From Desulfovibrio sp. (GTDB lineage Bacteria > Desulfobacterota > Desulfovibrionia > Desulfovibrionales > Desulfovibrionaceae): 38,173 bases of DNA. Both the position numbers and the translations under genes were made by a program. The notes under the pieces are model-generated. The model searched no databases, had not been told where the DNA came from, and saw nothing but the letters and a program-made list of their open reading frames with translations. Below, one piece after another: positions 36,708 through 38,173 of the stretch. The number at the start of each line of letters is the position of its first letter. The first letter of the stretch is position 1. Location: positions 1-38,173 of the forward strand of contig JAEEPQ010000007.1 in assembly GCA_016284885.1 (NCBI GenBank), given 5' to 3'.

Positions 36708-37544
36708 CTACGCCCCGCGCGTCCCGTCCAGCATGCCGTAGTCCGCAAGGAGCGAGGCCGCGTTGCCCATGAGGCGCTCGAGGCGGTCGTCGCTCCAGTC
36801 GGTCTTCTTCTTGAGGCGCCGCATCTCCTCCTCGGGGCGGTAGATGGGCCAGTCCGTGCCAAAGCAGTAGTGGTCCTCCGGAAGGAGGCCGAAGAGCCGG
36901 CCGAGATCCGAGCGGGAGACGAAGGGCGTGGTGCTTGAGGTGTCGAGCCAGAGGTGCGCCGGCGGGATCCCCCTGAGCACGTCCATGGCGAGGTTCCACA
37001 TGCGGTAGCCGCCCATGTGGGCGGCAATGACGTCGAGGCGCGGAAAGCGGTGCACGATGCGCTTGAGCTCCATGGGCGAGGAGAGCGCAAGGCTGGCGTG
37101 CTCAGTGAAGCTGCCGATGTGGAAGAGGATGACGAAGCGCCCGCTGCAGGCCTCAAAGATGGGCTCGAACGCTGGATCGGCCATGTGGAAGCCCTGGAAG
37201 TCGGGATGCAGCTTCAGGCCCCGTATGCCGGCCCGCTCGAGGCGGTCGAGCTCGGCCTCCCACTTGGCAAAGCCCGGATGCAGGGTGCCGAAGGCAACGC
37301 CGCATCCCGCGTCGCTGCCGTGCACCTCGATGGCGTAGTTGTTGGCAGGGACGACCTGCGAGGCCGAGGTGGCCGCGCACAGGAGGGCGTAGCGGTCTAT
37401 GCCGGCCGCCTGCTCCTGCCGTTCCAGATCCGCGAGCAGGCCCGAGGCCTGGCAGCGGAGGCCGTAGGTGCGCTCGAGGGAGGCCACCGCTCTGGCGGCG
37501 ATGCGGGGATGGAAGGCGTGGGTGTGGATGTCGATGGCAAGCAT
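36708..37544 (-). CDS. Amidohydrolase family (amidohydrolase_2-like) metal-dependent hydrolase
   Basis: MLAIDIHTHAFHPRIA, GIRGLKLHPDFQGFHMADPAFEPIFEAC, VIAAHMGGYRMWNLAMD, CFGTDWPIYRPEEEMRRL. Confidence 0.88.
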   Translation of the reverse strand: MLAIDIHTHAFHPRIAARAVASLERTYGLRCQASGLLADLERQEQAAGIDRYALLCAATSASQVVPANNYAIEVHGSDAGCGVAFGTLHPGFAKWEAELDRLERAGIRGLKLHPDFQGFHMADPAFEPIFEACSGRFVILFHIGSFTEHASLALSSPMELKRIVHRFPRLDVIAAHMGGYRMWNLAMDVLRGIPPAHLWLDTSSTTPFVSRSDLGRLFGLLPEDHYCFGTDWPIYRPEEEMRRLKKKTDWSDDRLERLMGNAASLLADYGMLDGTRGA

Positions 37545-37569
37545 GCCCCAGTATTCCCCAGAAGCGCTC

Positions 37570-38173
37570 CTAGGCCTGCCGTGCCGGCTTGTTGACGACG
37601 TTGACGGGCGTGCCTTCCATCCAGCGCCTGATATTCTCGCCGACCATGCTGATGATGCGCTGGCGGGACTGGACCGAGGCCCAGGCGATGTGGGGCGTGA
37701 TCACGGCGTTGGGCGCTGCCAGCAGGGGATTGTCCTCTGCCGGCGGCTCAGTGGAGAGCACGTCCGTGGCAAAGCCCGCCACCTTGCCCTCCACGAGGGC
37801 CCTGGCGAGATCGGCGTCGCAGACGAGGCCTCCGCGGGCCGCGTTCACGATGTAGGCGCCGTCCTTCATCTCGGCGATGCGCTCCGCGCAGACGAGGCCC
37901 CTAGTCTCCGGCGCGAGCGGGCAGTGCAGAGAAATCACGTCCGACTCCGCGAAGACCTGGTCCATGGAGGCAAAGGCGAAGGGCGTGTAGCTAGGCGGGT
38001 TTTGGGGCGTGCGACAGCAGGCGAGCACCTTCATGCCGAAGGCGTGGGCGAGCTCGCCCACCTTTCGGCCTATGGCGCCGAAGCCCACGAGGCCCATGGT
38101 GAGGCCAGCCAGGTTGACCGGAGTCTTGAGCCAGTAGCACCACACGTTGCGGCGGGTCCAGCCGCCGCGGCGC
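37570..38173 (-). CDS. D-isomer-specific 2-hydroxyacid dehydrogenase (glycerate dehydrogenase-like), 5' end beyond window
   Basis: GLTMGLVGFGAIGRKVGELAHAFGMKVLACCRTP, DVISLHCPLAPETRGLVCAERIAEMKDGAYIVNAARGGLVCDADLARAL, PNAVITPHIAWAS; frame remains open to the right edge. Confidence 0.92.
   Translation of the reverse strand, partial: RRGGWTRRNVWCYWLKTPVNLAGLTMGLVGFGAIGRKVGELAHAFGMKVLACCRTPQNPPSYTPFAFASMDQVFAESDVISLHCPLAPETRGLVCAERIAEMKDGAYIVNAARGGLVCDADLARALVEGKVAGFATDVLSTEPPAEDNPLLAAPNAVITPHIAWASVQSRQRIISMVGENIRRWMEGTPVNVVNKPARQA

Overview
GC-rich bacterial chromosome segment. Gene content and order suggest a Desulfovibrionaceae-like sulfate reducer, but that assignment is inference. The left edge (1-2.4 kb) looks like the end of an integrative element. 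It has a P4-type tyrosine integrase next to tRNA-Ser(CGA) and tRNA-Glu(CTC). Downstream of the integrase on the minus strand is an open frame (901 to <1), absent from the supplied ORF track because it runs off the window, whose translation looks like the DUF4338/DruA family (Druantia anti-phage system and related transposase-like proteins). The rest is mostly core genome: uspA, nadD, proA, a TrkA-N K+ channel, secreted NagZ-like GH3, glpX, nadE, NUDIX, a YrdC/Sua5-like gene and rlmH with overlapping divergent start codons, an STT3/PglB-like oligosaccharyltransferase, rsmG, fabD, argS, a SPOR protein, an mlaEFDCA operon with an orphan OppD-type ATPase, an alpha/beta hydrolase, ilvBNC, DUF465, YggT, a HAD phosphatase, two uncharacterised proteins (286 aa, and a 1012 aa membrane protein with a degenerate PHP-like segment), a BMP-family binding protein, the small SRP RNA (ffs), an amidohydrolase and a truncated 2-hydroxyacid dehydrogenase. 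The most interesting items are the DruA-like gene at the island edge, the 1012 aa membrane protein, the ilvC leader structure and the OppD/Mla linkage.
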